Origin: Candidatus Thorarchaeota archaeon
GTDB lineage: Archaea; Asgardarchaeota; Thorarchaeia; Thorarchaeales; Thorarchaeaceae
DNA: 64,000 nt
Direction: 5' to 3'
Assembly: GCA_029858305.1 (NCBI GenBank)
Contig: JAOUFI010000003.1
Coordinates: 1 to 64,000, forward strand
The notes under the pieces are model-generated. The model was not told the origin of the DNA, did no database searches, and was given only the letters and a program-made list of their open reading frames with translations. This document shows, in pieces, positions 9,101-17,048 of this stretch; the first letter of the stretch is position 1, and each line of letters opens with the position of its first letter. A program made the translations under genes and the position numbers.

Positions 9101-10364
9101 AACGATTGATACACCAGTCGATAGACAAATCGACGAAGGTCAGACTGGAGAAATAATTACATGGGATCCATCTGATTTGAATCCGATAAGTTACGAAATC
9201 TACAGAAATCAAGTCATTTTCAGAAACGGTTTATGGAATTCAACTTCGGAAATGATCTCAGTTTCACTTGATGGACTTGGTCTAGGTGTTCACAACTTCA
9301 CATTGGTTGTATTCGACATCGGCTTGAACTCTGCGAATGATACTGTGCTGGTAACTGTCATTGATGGTACATCACCAACTATTGATAGTCCATCCGATGT
9401 CTTCTATGCTGAAGGAGTGATAGGTTATTCTATAACATGGAATCCATCAGACCTTCACCCAGTAAGTTATGAAATACTCAGAGAAGGGGTCCAACTAAAG
9501 ACGGGTCCATGGAACTCATCATCTGAATCCATCACTGTCAATGTGGATAGCCTGACCCTTGGATCATACAACTTCACAATCTATGTCACTGATGTTGGTG
9601 GAAACATTGCAAGCGACACCGTATTTGTTATCGTTTCTGACGGTAATGCACCGACAATTGATAGCCCTCCAGATGTGACATACGATGAAGGAGATACTGG
9701 CTTCTCTATTCAATGGAATCCAGCTGATGCACATCCATCAGGGTATGAGATATACAGAGAGGATGTCCTGATATTCTCTGGACTATGGAACTCATCTTCG
9801 GAAACAATCACAGTATCAGTTGATAGCCATCAAGTAGGAACATACAACTATACGATACGTGTCTTTGATATTGGCGCTAGCAGTGTATCTGATACGGTGA
9901 TGGTCATTGTTCAAGACGGGACATTACCCATGATCGATAGTCCAGCTGATATTGTCTACAATCAAGGCGATACTGGAAACTCAATTACTTGGAATCCCTC
10001 AGATTTGCATCCGATGAGCTATGAGATATTTCGAGATGGAGTGTCGATTAAATCAGGATTGTGGAATTCAAGCAGTGAATCAATTGTTATTATAGTGGAC
10101 GGGCTCACTCTTGGCGTTCATAATTATACGCTTGTTGTTATCGATATTGGTACTAATTCAGCACTTGATCAAGTGAATGTACTAGTCCAAGCCTCAACAT
10201 CTCCAACGACACCCACAACAAGTACACAGACAACAACTCCCGAGAATCCCAATGTACCGCAAATACCCTTGGAGCCAATTTTGATGATACTTGTCACCTG
10301 GATTGGCGTTGGTGTACTTGCGTTTGTCATTGCCGATTTTCTAGTTAGACGATATAGAGGATAG
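6120..10364 (+). CDS. Giant secreted/anchored monoheme cytochrome-like protein with 13 tandem Ig-like repeats
   Basis: Signal peptide, SECAPCHTLD (CXXCH), beta-sandwich domain (WADNSQF...WTLRIWTAA), 13 repeats of ~92 aa, Thr-rich linker, C-terminal TM and RRYRG. Confidence 0.85.
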   Translation: MKTSNKLTITIVLSVFIILIAGAYSAAGQPSRTSECAPCHTLDLVHMTISSNATGTVDAKVGNQFSLIINAASLDTNPQTGSMAVKVYSGWADNSQFSFTDPLLVIDNGAGDSNSNSVQITTTFTFTPLAVGTWTLRIWTAASQGDSGRISQKLDVTVSVTLSDSTPPTIDSPIDMIIDEGDNTKNITWSPSDANPSSYQVFDDSVSWQSGPWDGSTITVQLGSLGLGTHNITLAVWDAAGNSASDQVDVTVLDGTSPSINSPANVTYSEGSSGYSITWDPTDTHPSSYVIYRDGVSVKSGTWNASIETISVSVDSLAVGTYNYTIVVSDVGTNTIADTVYVIVYDGTFPTIDNPADVTYDEGDTGYSITWNPADLNPVSYIIYKDAVPVKSGSWNSSAESISIIVDGLAVGNYSYVLEVTDIGSLTASDLVLVIVSDGTLPTINSPIDITLNEGVIGYSITWNPTDLNPQNYTIYRDGVPVKSGLWNSSGESISISVDGLAMGSYTYLIIVEDVGHNPATDSVLVTVVDATDPTIDTPIDQNVVEGSSGNQITWSPYDLHPSSYQIYREHVLVKSGTWNSSSETITFSVDGLTLGVYNVTIVVFDTTSRKAIDTVFITVYDGTPPIVDHPADIDYPDGDIGYSITWSPTDLHPVSYQILREGVQVKSGMWNSSSETIFISVDWLSIGSYNYTIVLVDIGGNIVLDEVIVTVYNADLPTINHPTNQTISEGAAGLLVIWKPLDLNPSSYAIYKDGVLVKSGAWNSSAETISISLDGLSLGEYNFTALVTDLDSNTASDTVWVTVVDGTPPVLNHPNDITYDEGSPGGTLTWIPTDLHPVSYTIYFEGSPVKSGLWNSSGESISISVDGHLVGGYNYTIRVVDVDGNIDTDTVFVYVMDGTLPTIDTPSDINYNEGEAGGTITWDPADSYPASYEIFRNDVLVKSGLWNLTSETISISVTGLSVGSYNFTILVYDVGSNSVLDTVWVTVSDATLPTIDTPVDRQIDEGQTGEIITWDPSDLNPISYEIYRNQVIFRNGLWNSTSEMISVSLDGLGLGVHNFTLVVFDIGLNSANDTVLVTVIDGTSPTIDSPSDVFYAEGVIGYSITWNPSDLHPVSYEILREGVQLKTGPWNSSSESITVNVDSLTLGSYNFTIYVTDVGGNIASDTVFVIVSDGNAPTIDSPPDVTYDEGDTGFSIQWNPADAHPSGYEIYREDVLIFSGLWNSSSETITVSVDSHQVGTYNYTIRVFDIGASSVSDTVMVIVQDGTLPMIDSPADIVYNQGDTGNSITWNPSDLHPMSYEIFRDGVSIKSGLWNSSSESIVIIVDGLTLGVHNYTLVVIDIGTNSALDQVNVLVQASTSPTTPTTSTQTTTPENPNVPQIPLEPILMILVTWIGVGVLAFVIADFLVRRYRG
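6609..10190 (+). repeat. 13 tandem ~276-bp (92-aa) coding repeats
   Basis: Repeated consensus DGTxPTIDSPxDxxYxEGxxGYSITWNPxDLHPxSYxIYRDGVxVKSGxWNSSSETISISVDGLxLGSYNYTIxVxDxGxNxASDTVxVTV. Confidence 0.92.
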
Positions 10365-10457
10365 GGGCATTGACATTTTGTGAGACAAAGTGGAAAGATT
10401 TTAAGGCGCCCTGCAAAGGTCCACTCTAATCATTCACTAGTTTCGGAGACCTAAACC

Positions 10458-11684
10458 ATGGATTTTCCAGCTCTGAAAGAACATGAACTCCAAGATTACG
10501 CCTTTACTTGTGCCCAATGCAGTTTTTGTCAGGTAGGTCATGGTGCGTGTCCAACCTACAAGGTAAAACGACGAGATACATATTCAGGAAAGGGCAAGAT
10601 GCTATTGACCCGTGCTTTGATTCAAGGTCGGCTAAAACCATCTGAAGGACTCGAAGGTCTTAGAGATGGAATCTTTGGTTGCACACTCTGTGGAGGCTGC
10701 GAGGAAGTCTGCCAAGTAGATATCCCCTTTGTTAAAATCTACCAAGTAATGCGCTCTGAATTCAAAAGGCGCAACATGTGGCCAGAACAGCTCCAGATGG
10801 CTAAAGACACTGTCTTGAAGAGCTTCAATATTCAAGGTCAAGCACAAATGGATAGAATCGAGGGCTGGTCGTACTGGACTCCAAATGAGGATGAATTACT
10901 GGATAGACAGGGAACCAAAGCAAAGACTGCATTCTTCTTCGGATGTGCATCATCATTCCGAGGTGTTTCCATTCAGGCTACAATTGCTACAACACTAATC
11001 TTCGATAAAATTCAAGAAGAGTATACCGTGCTGGGAGAAGAAGAGTACTGCTGCGGTGCTCCTCTCATAATGACAGGAGACTTCGAAGGGGCGAGAGTTC
11101 TTGCTGAACACAATATTCAGAAGTACAGAGAGCTTGGTGTTGAGAGGATAGTGACCAACTGCCCAGGTTGCTATAAAATGTGGGCTCATGAATATCATGA
11201 GTTCTTGGGCATAGATCATGGTTTTGAAATAGTCTATGGTTATCAGTATCTTGCTGATCTCCTTGATAAAGGCAAATTGACAGGCTTCAATACGCCACTC
11301 GATGTCACAGTGACCTACCATGATGGTTGCGATGCTGGCCGAAATGCCGGATTCTATGAAGAACCTAGAAAGGTACTTGAGTATCTTCCAGGAGTTACTT
11401 TTGAAGAACTACCCCATAATAAGGCCAATTGCTATTGTTGTGGCTCTGGTGGAGTCCTAAGAGCAATCGATGCAGACTTTGCAAATCAAATCAATAGACT
11501 CAAAGTAGAAGATATCGAGGCAACAAATGCAAGTATTGTGTCGTCTGGATGTCCCTCCTGTGTTGACTTTATGCATGATCAACTTCCTCAAGCTGGTTCT
11601 AATAAGACCGTGAAGGACCTAGTTGTTCTTACTGCACAGGCGCTCGGTCTCTCTTGGGATGGACTTGACGAGATTTATGGTTGA
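10458..11684 (+). CDS. CCG-domain Fe-S oxidoreductase (GlpC/HdrD/LutA-like)
   Basis: CAQCSFCQVGHGACP, CTLCGGCEEVCQ, EEYCCGAP, NCPGCYKMW, CYCCGSGG, SGCPSC motifs. Confidence 0.88.
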   Translation: MDFPALKEHELQDYAFTCAQCSFCQVGHGACPTYKVKRRDTYSGKGKMLLTRALIQGRLKPSEGLEGLRDGIFGCTLCGGCEEVCQVDIPFVKIYQVMRSEFKRRNMWPEQLQMAKDTVLKSFNIQGQAQMDRIEGWSYWTPNEDELLDRQGTKAKTAFFFGCASSFRGVSIQATIATTLIFDKIQEEYTVLGEEEYCCGAPLIMTGDFEGARVLAEHNIQKYRELGVERIVTNCPGCYKMWAHEYHEFLGIDHGFEIVYGYQYLADLLDKGKLTGFNTPLDVTVTYHDGCDAGRNAGFYEEPRKVLEYLPGVTFEELPHNKANCYCCGSGGVLRAIDADFANQINRLKVEDIEATNASIVSSGCPSCVDFMHDQLPQAGSNKTVKDLVVLTAQALGLSWDGLDEIYG

Positions 11685-11739
11685 GCTACAAACAACCAAT
11701 TCGACAAGCTATTAACAGAAAAAGAATACACAATTTCTA

Positions 11740-13002
11740 ATGAACAGGAAGTCGACGGTTCAAAGTAGGTATCAAAGGAAATGGATCTATGAGGAGATTG
11801 TAGACCGAATACCGCCATTTAGATGGATCCCACGGACATATGATGTCATCGCACAATTGCTTCTTGTAGAAACTGTCGGTGTCTTTGCATTCATTTACTT
11901 TCAGATGCCGTATGAAGCCGCAGTATTTGGTTCGCTAGCAATAATCTATACTGTAGTTTGGTCTTCTGGATGTCTCTATATCGTTCCATGGCTAAGAAGA
12001 CTTCGTGATCCAACGAATGAGATTGAATTTGAAGTCCTTAGAGATTACAAGAGTCGTATTCTTTTGGATCGAAGGCTAGAACTCATTGGGGGCATAATTT
12101 GCTTTGGCGCAGTCATGTCGTATCTTTGGATTGATACTGATTATCTCAGATATTTTCTAGGAAACGGATTCGGAAATCCACTATTGATTATATTGATTAT
12201 AGTGTTAGCTTGGGATATTAGTTACCGTCTTGGACTATCATTAGTGACCACGTTCTTCGCAGCGATAAGATCCATATCATTAAGCCAAGCGGCTAGAAAA
12301 CGAAGGGGTCTAGCTTATACTGCTTATTCAGAGGTTAGAACACTCAAATACCTCGATTTGATCAATCTGTATTGGGGAATCAGCGCAGTTCTACTCTTGC
12401 CCTTGACTCTACGATCCTATTTCTTATTGCTGGGGCTTGCAGGATTTCTTGCAGGCATAATTGGACTTTCTACCTTGAGTCTGCTAGCAATGGAAACCGT
12501 CCCTTGGTTTCCTCCCGATGTTGAGAGTATTTTGCATAACGAAGGATTCGCGTATGTAAGTGTGTGTTCAAAGAAACAACCGCATGTAACACCTGTAATC
12601 TTCGTATATGATGGAAAATACCTGTATTTTGCCATATCAGTTGCCTCGGCTAAATACAGAATAATAAAGAAGAATCCCAAGATTGCAGTCTTGGTTGATA
12701 TGCGCGATAGTAAGTTTCCGATGAAGAATAGGGCTGTGCTTCTGAGAGGAAAAGGGATGATTCTTGGAGACCTATCGATTATGGGATTTTTCAAGCTTTT
12801 CTTGCACGGCCTTTGGCTAATTCGAGTGAGAAACATGTTTGCTAAGAAATATCCTATGTACATGAAATTTTATGAAGATCAGGCTCAGGAACTTCCACCT
12901 GCTTGGCGAAACAAACCGTTCCTCTCCAGGGTAATCGTACGTCTAGAGCCTGAAAAGATAACATACTGGCGTGAGGCCAGACCAACAACCCTACGAGCGT
13001 GA
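11740..13002 (+). CDS. Multi-TM membrane protein fused to C-terminal pyridoxamine-5'-phosphate-oxidase-like (FMN split barrel) domain
   Basis: N-terminal ~6 TM; C-terminal EGFAYVSVCSKKQPHVTPVIFVYDGKYLYFAISVASAKYRIIKKNPKIAVLVD. Confidence 0.7.
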   Translation: MNRKSTVQSRYQRKWIYEEIVDRIPPFRWIPRTYDVIAQLLLVETVGVFAFIYFQMPYEAAVFGSLAIIYTVVWSSGCLYIVPWLRRLRDPTNEIEFEVLRDYKSRILLDRRLELIGGIICFGAVMSYLWIDTDYLRYFLGNGFGNPLLIILIIVLAWDISYRLGLSLVTTFFAAIRSISLSQAARKRRGLAYTAYSEVRTLKYLDLINLYWGISAVLLLPLTLRSYFLLLGLAGFLAGIIGLSTLSLLAMETVPWFPPDVESILHNEGFAYVSVCSKKQPHVTPVIFVYDGKYLYFAISVASAKYRIIKKNPKIAVLVDMRDSKFPMKNRAVLLRGKGMILGDLSIMGFFKLFLHGLWLIRVRNMFAKKYPMYMKFYEDQAQELPPAWRNKPFLSRVIVRLEPEKITYWREARPTTLRA

Positions 13003-13006
13003 AACC

Positions 13007-13492
13007 ATGACACTAAGATTGCCTCATTATGATAGCACCAAGAAGACAACTAAGATTCCAGATGATGCCTTGAACATCCTTCGAGATGGATTCTTTGCGT
13101 ATTTAGGTACGGCTGACCTAGTCTGCGAACCTCATGTAACGGCTATGTTCTATATTTGGGATGATGATTCTAAGACAATCCATCTTATTACTTCAAAAGA
13201 AAGTAAAAAGGTGCTAAATATCAGACGAAATACAAGAGTGAGTGTTACTATCGATCAAAGAGACCCTAAATCACCAGCTCGTAACTCAGGTGTAATGGTA
13301 AAGGGAAGAGCGCTCCTTGTAGAGATGGAGCTTATTGATGATGAACTGACAGTGAAATATCTTGAGAAGTATGTTGAATTTCTAGGAACTGGATATCCTT
13401 TGGGGCTCAGGATTGCGATTCGAGTAGTTCCACAGACAATCTCCTATTGGAAGGGAACTAATTTCTACCGATGGAAGAATCGGAGCTCCTAA
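13007..13492 (+). CDS. Pyridoxamine-5'-phosphate-oxidase-like FMN-binding protein
   Basis: DGFFAYLGTADLVCEPHVTAMFYIWDDDSKTIHLITSKESKKVLNIRRNTRVSVTID; closely follows and resembles the C-terminal domain of the preceding gene. Confidence 0.7.
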   Translation: MTLRLPHYDSTKKTTKIPDDALNILRDGFFAYLGTADLVCEPHVTAMFYIWDDDSKTIHLITSKESKKVLNIRRNTRVSVTIDQRDPKSPARNSGVMVKGRALLVEMELIDDELTVKYLEKYVEFLGTGYPLGLRIAIRVVPQTISYWKGTNFYRWKNRSS

Positions 13493-13496
13493 ATTC

Positions 13497-14600
13497 TCAA
13501 TTGCTTGAAGATGCAGCACTTGCTGCTTTTCTTGCCTGGCGCTCTGTTTGATAATAAAAGGCAAGAGATATTGCAAGACACAAAACACTCAAAATAACAA
13601 CGAACCATGGAGGCGTTGATAGACCAATTAACAGGTACGACAGAGAGAGGAAGAGACCTGTAAACAAGTGATTTGCTACAGTTGAGGCGTAGGCGGGAAT
13701 CAATGGTTGCGAGTATTCATAGTATTTCAATGCATACTTGCATCCAAGCGCTGCAGCAGGCACAGTTGCTAGTCCTAGAAATGTATACCAGTCTGTAAGA
13801 TTGAGAATGATTGGAATTAATATTGACAAATATAGTGAAGCCATCAGAACAACATAGCCCTTAGCCGCTCGTTCGCGTCCAAGCCGCACGACCACTGTTA
13901 GCTTTCCAACTGCTTTATCGGCTTCATAGTCAGGAAACTCATTGATGTATAGAACCGCTGTAATTAGTATGGCAATTGGAATTGAAGGAAAAACAGCCTC
14001 CCAAGCAAGAACTTGTGTTTGAACGAAATAAGCACCAAGAGTCATGAGAACACCAAAGTTGAGACCAATAAAGATCTCTCCAATCCCTCTGTTCACCAAT
14101 CTCAGGGGTGGAGCAGTATAGAAGAAGCCAGAACCTACACCAATGATTCCTAGAATCAGAACTTCAATGCCCCTTGTGTAAGCAAGATATAGACCAATCC
14201 CACCTCCAATTGAGAAGAACACGATTGATTCTGCAAAGACCTCACGGGGAGACATCCAACCTCTCTGTATCATCCTGCTCCCCCCAGTGAATGGACGAAC
14301 ATACTCCACGTTGATATCGTCCGTCCCACTCTTGTGGTCGAAGTAGTCATTGGCCACATTAGATCCAATGTGCACGCAAATTCCAGCTATGAGTGTCAGC
14401 AGGAAAACATCCAGAAGGAACACTCCTGTCGAAGCCCATCCAACACAGGTTCCTAGAATTACTGGAACAATCGCTCCGGTTAGAAAAGGAGCACGCATCT
14501 CAGCCATCCAGATTCGTATTCTCGAAGGTTTTTCTACGCTCACGACTATCACAACATACAGGATTGAAACCATTGCACATTGCACAAAAGACTTACTCAA
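13497..14600 (-). CDS. menA: UbiA-family prenyltransferase, MenA-like
   Basis: GSNVANDYFDHKSGTDD...RPFTGGSRMIQ, INEFPDYEADKAVGKLTVVVRLG; multi-TM. Confidence 0.75.
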   Translation of the reverse strand: MSKSFVQCAMVSILYVVIVVSVEKPSRIRIWMAEMRAPFLTGAIVPVILGTCVGWASTGVFLLDVFLLTLIAGICVHIGSNVANDYFDHKSGTDDINVEYVRPFTGGSRMIQRGWMSPREVFAESIVFFSIGGGIGLYLAYTRGIEVLILGIIGVGSGFFYTAPPLRLVNRGIGEIFIGLNFGVLMTLGAYFVQTQVLAWEAVFPSIPIAILITAVLYINEFPDYEADKAVGKLTVVVRLGRERAAKGYVVLMASLYLSILIPIILNLTDWYTFLGLATVPAAALGCKYALKYYEYSQPLIPAYASTVANHLFTGLFLSLSYLLIGLSTPPWFVVILSVLCLAISLAFYYQTERQARKAASAASSSN

Positions 14601-14682
14601 TGGATTCAGAAAATAAGTATCTATAAGACAACTGCTTTAAGGCACAAACGAATTAACATGAGAGATTCTAGGAGCACTTCTA

Positions 14683-15723
14683 ATGACAGAACGACCAACT
14701 GTTAATCTTGATGCCGACAACCAAATAGAAGAAAGCACAAGTCCAATATATTCATCTGACCTGTTAGAGAATGAAAAAATACACACTAGAATAAATCTCA
14801 TAAATGAGGAGATTAAACGTTGTCTTCTGGATGAGGATGGTGAACCAGCACTCCTCTATGAAACAGCACGACATTTAATTCTTGCAGGTGGCAAGAGACT
14901 GAGGTCATTATTATTGGTACTCTCCTGTGAAGCTGTAGGCGGAACAGTGATTGATGCTCTACCATTTGCTGTTGCTACTGAGTTCGTGCAAACTGCTAGT
15001 CTTATCCATGATGATGTCGTTGATGAGGATAATATGCGTCGGGGAGTAGAAACCACTCATAAGAAATTTGGTGGGAAGATGGCAATTATCGCTGGAGACT
15101 TATTGGTCGCATTAGCGATCAAATTGATAGGAGAGAGATCAACTCCTCAGCTTCTTACATACGTTGCGGCTGGAGGCATTAGAATGTGTGAAGGTGAGGC
15201 CGCTGATCTTCTTATGAGTCAAAAGAAGGACCATTCCTACACGACAAAAGCTGCACTTGAAATCATAAGAATGAAAACAGTCTCGTTTATGGTTTCTGCT
15301 GCAAAGGTAGGAGCTATGTTAGGTCACGCGAATGAAAAACAAATGGAAGCGTTGGTCAGGTATGCAGAGATGTTGGGATATTCATTTCAAATCCGTGATG
15401 ATATTCTAGACATAGTTGCGACGCAGAATGGAACTGGTAAGACAGTATTATCCGATTTAAAAGGAAGCAGAAGCAATTTCGTTCTAGCTCACGCGATTGA
15501 AAACTGCTCACCTGATCAGAGAAAAGATTTCGCGAAGAAACTAAGCGATGGTGATGTTGATTTTATTCTTGAACGAATAAAGGAAGGCAGGTCTGTTGAA
15601 TATTCAACTGAGATCGCAAGGGAATACTTAGAATCAGCAAAACGTGCAATTCAAGGACTTAATTTTGCCAATGAAGAATTATTGACGCTTCTTGCAGACT
15701 TTGCAATGAACCGCCTCTACTAA
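14683..15723 (+). CDS. Polyprenyl diphosphate synthase
   Basis: FARM-like LIHDDVVDEDNMRRG and SARM-like QIRDDILDIVA; GGKRLRSLLLVLSCEAVGG. Confidence 0.92.
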   Translation: MTERPTVNLDADNQIEESTSPIYSSDLLENEKIHTRINLINEEIKRCLLDEDGEPALLYETARHLILAGGKRLRSLLLVLSCEAVGGTVIDALPFAVATEFVQTASLIHDDVVDEDNMRRGVETTHKKFGGKMAIIAGDLLVALAIKLIGERSTPQLLTYVAAGGIRMCEGEAADLLMSQKKDHSYTTKAALEIIRMKTVSFMVSAAKVGAMLGHANEKQMEALVRYAEMLGYSFQIRDDILDIVATQNGTGKTVLSDLKGSRSNFVLAHAIENCSPDQRKDFAKKLSDGDVDFILERIKEGRSVEYSTEIAREYLESAKRAIQGLNFANEELLTLLADFAMNRLY

Positions 15724-15734
15724 TTTTGTAGGAA

Positions 15735-16925
15735 CTAAAGGAACCAATTCAAAGCTTTAACAAGCGTTTTTGATGCGAGAGATATTGGAAGAGGAAGTCG
15801 ACATCGAATAAGCGGTTCGAGAAATCTAACTCCAGCAAGATTCATACAGATATCAGTTAATGTATCCGAGGGCATGACTGTATCAGCGACTCTAAGAACT
15901 TGAAGTGCAGTTTCCAGCTCAAGACCATATTCAGATCTCCACTTTCGTTCATAAAGGGACAAAGAAGCATTTTTTGTCAAATGGTTTACAACGTTCTCTC
16001 CGGCTATCTGACCACCGCATAATGCAGTCGGAATTCCACCTCCATTCGAAGCCATCACATGACCAGCTGCATCTCCGACTAGTATCACATTGTTTGACCA
16101 AGTTGTTTTAAGTGGGCCACCAACAGGGATAATCGCGCCTACTCTTTGCAGTATCTTTGCGTTTTTCGTTTTTTGAGCCAAAGTATTGAATGCAAACCGT
16201 TCAATATACCTCTTCAGTGGAGTCATATCGCCTCCGATGCTTCGTCGCATCCCGAAACCAATATTGGCTATGCCCTCACCCTTAGGTATGACCCATGCAT
16301 ATCCTCCTGGTGCAATCGAACTGCCAAAATACATCTCAACAATAGTTGGATCAATATCAACATCGCTCATGACATATTGTAGTGCTGGGCTTAGATCTGA
16401 TTCAGGCTGGATGAATCTAGGACCAAGGGAACGAGCCACAACTGACTTTGACCCATCAGCTCCAATAACTAACCTTGAGTTTATTGTTTGTACTGAATTC
16501 TTTGTTTTGACTTTCAATTCGTTCGTTATGGAGCGATTAATTACCGTAGAATCTAACTGAATCTCAGCACCAACATTTTCAGCTGAATCTGCAAGATATT
16601 GATCATATCGAGATCTATCAACAATGTTCGCTTCGAAAGGAAACTCGAAAGATTTTCCGTTTGGAGAAATCAGTCTTATGACTTGGGTCTGGTTTGTTAT
16701 AAACTCCGCTGGTACATTAACAGCTTTGGACATCCTCGTCGAGTTAGGAAAAAGTCTTCGTGCCTCTGATGGTGTAGGAATGAGCTCTCCACATTGCACT
16801 GGCGCACCAACTTTGCGGCGACGATCAAGAACGAGAGTATGCAGATCATTTCTTGCTGTCACTTCTGCTGCAGATGTCCCAGCTGGTCCAGCGCCAATCA
16901 CTGCGACATCATATATGATCTTCAT
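15735..16925 (-). CDS. Geranylgeranyl reductase family FAD protein
   Basis: DVAVIGAGPAGTSAAEVTARN, VGAPVQCGELIP, GDAAGHVMASNGGGIPTALCGGQIAGE. Confidence 0.88.
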   Translation of the reverse strand: MKIIYDVAVIGAGPAGTSAAEVTARNDLHTLVLDRRRKVGAPVQCGELIPTPSEARRLFPNSTRMSKAVNVPAEFITNQTQVIRLISPNGKSFEFPFEANIVDRSRYDQYLADSAENVGAEIQLDSTVINRSITNELKVKTKNSVQTINSRLVIGADGSKSVVARSLGPRFIQPESDLSPALQYVMSDVDIDPTIVEMYFGSSIAPGGYAWVIPKGEGIANIGFGMRRSIGGDMTPLKRYIERFAFNTLAQKTKNAKILQRVGAIIPVGGPLKTTWSNNVILVGDAAGHVMASNGGGIPTALCGGQIAGENVVNHLTKNASLSLYERKWRSEYGLELETALQVLRVADTVMPSDTLTDICMNLAGVRFLEPLIRCRLPLPISLASKTLVKALNWFL

Positions 16926-16990
16926 ACTAGAGTATACTCCATGGATTCAACTAAGAAATCGATGGGCACAGGTATAAACCCTTCTTGCTA

Positions 16991-17029
16991 GAAAAAAAGA
17001 AAGTTGGTCAGACATTCAATCCGACCAAC
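16991..17029 (-). terminator. Hairpin plus U-tract terminator for ccmF (minus strand)
   Basis: GTTGGTC (17003-17009) / GACCAAC (17023-17029), followed on minus strand by TTTCTTTTTTTC. Confidence 0.5.
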
Positions 17030-17048
17030 ATCGACTTTTTCAAGAACT

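Noticed and set aside
6609-10190. Regular ~276-bp spacing could be mistaken for a CRISPR-like or satellite array
   Set aside because: Units are in frame, divergent at DNA level and encode Ig-like domains; no short identical repeats with unique spacers anywhere in the window
16186-16560. 124-aa plus-strand ORF
   Set aside because: Antisense to the geranylgeranyl reductase; no recognisable domain
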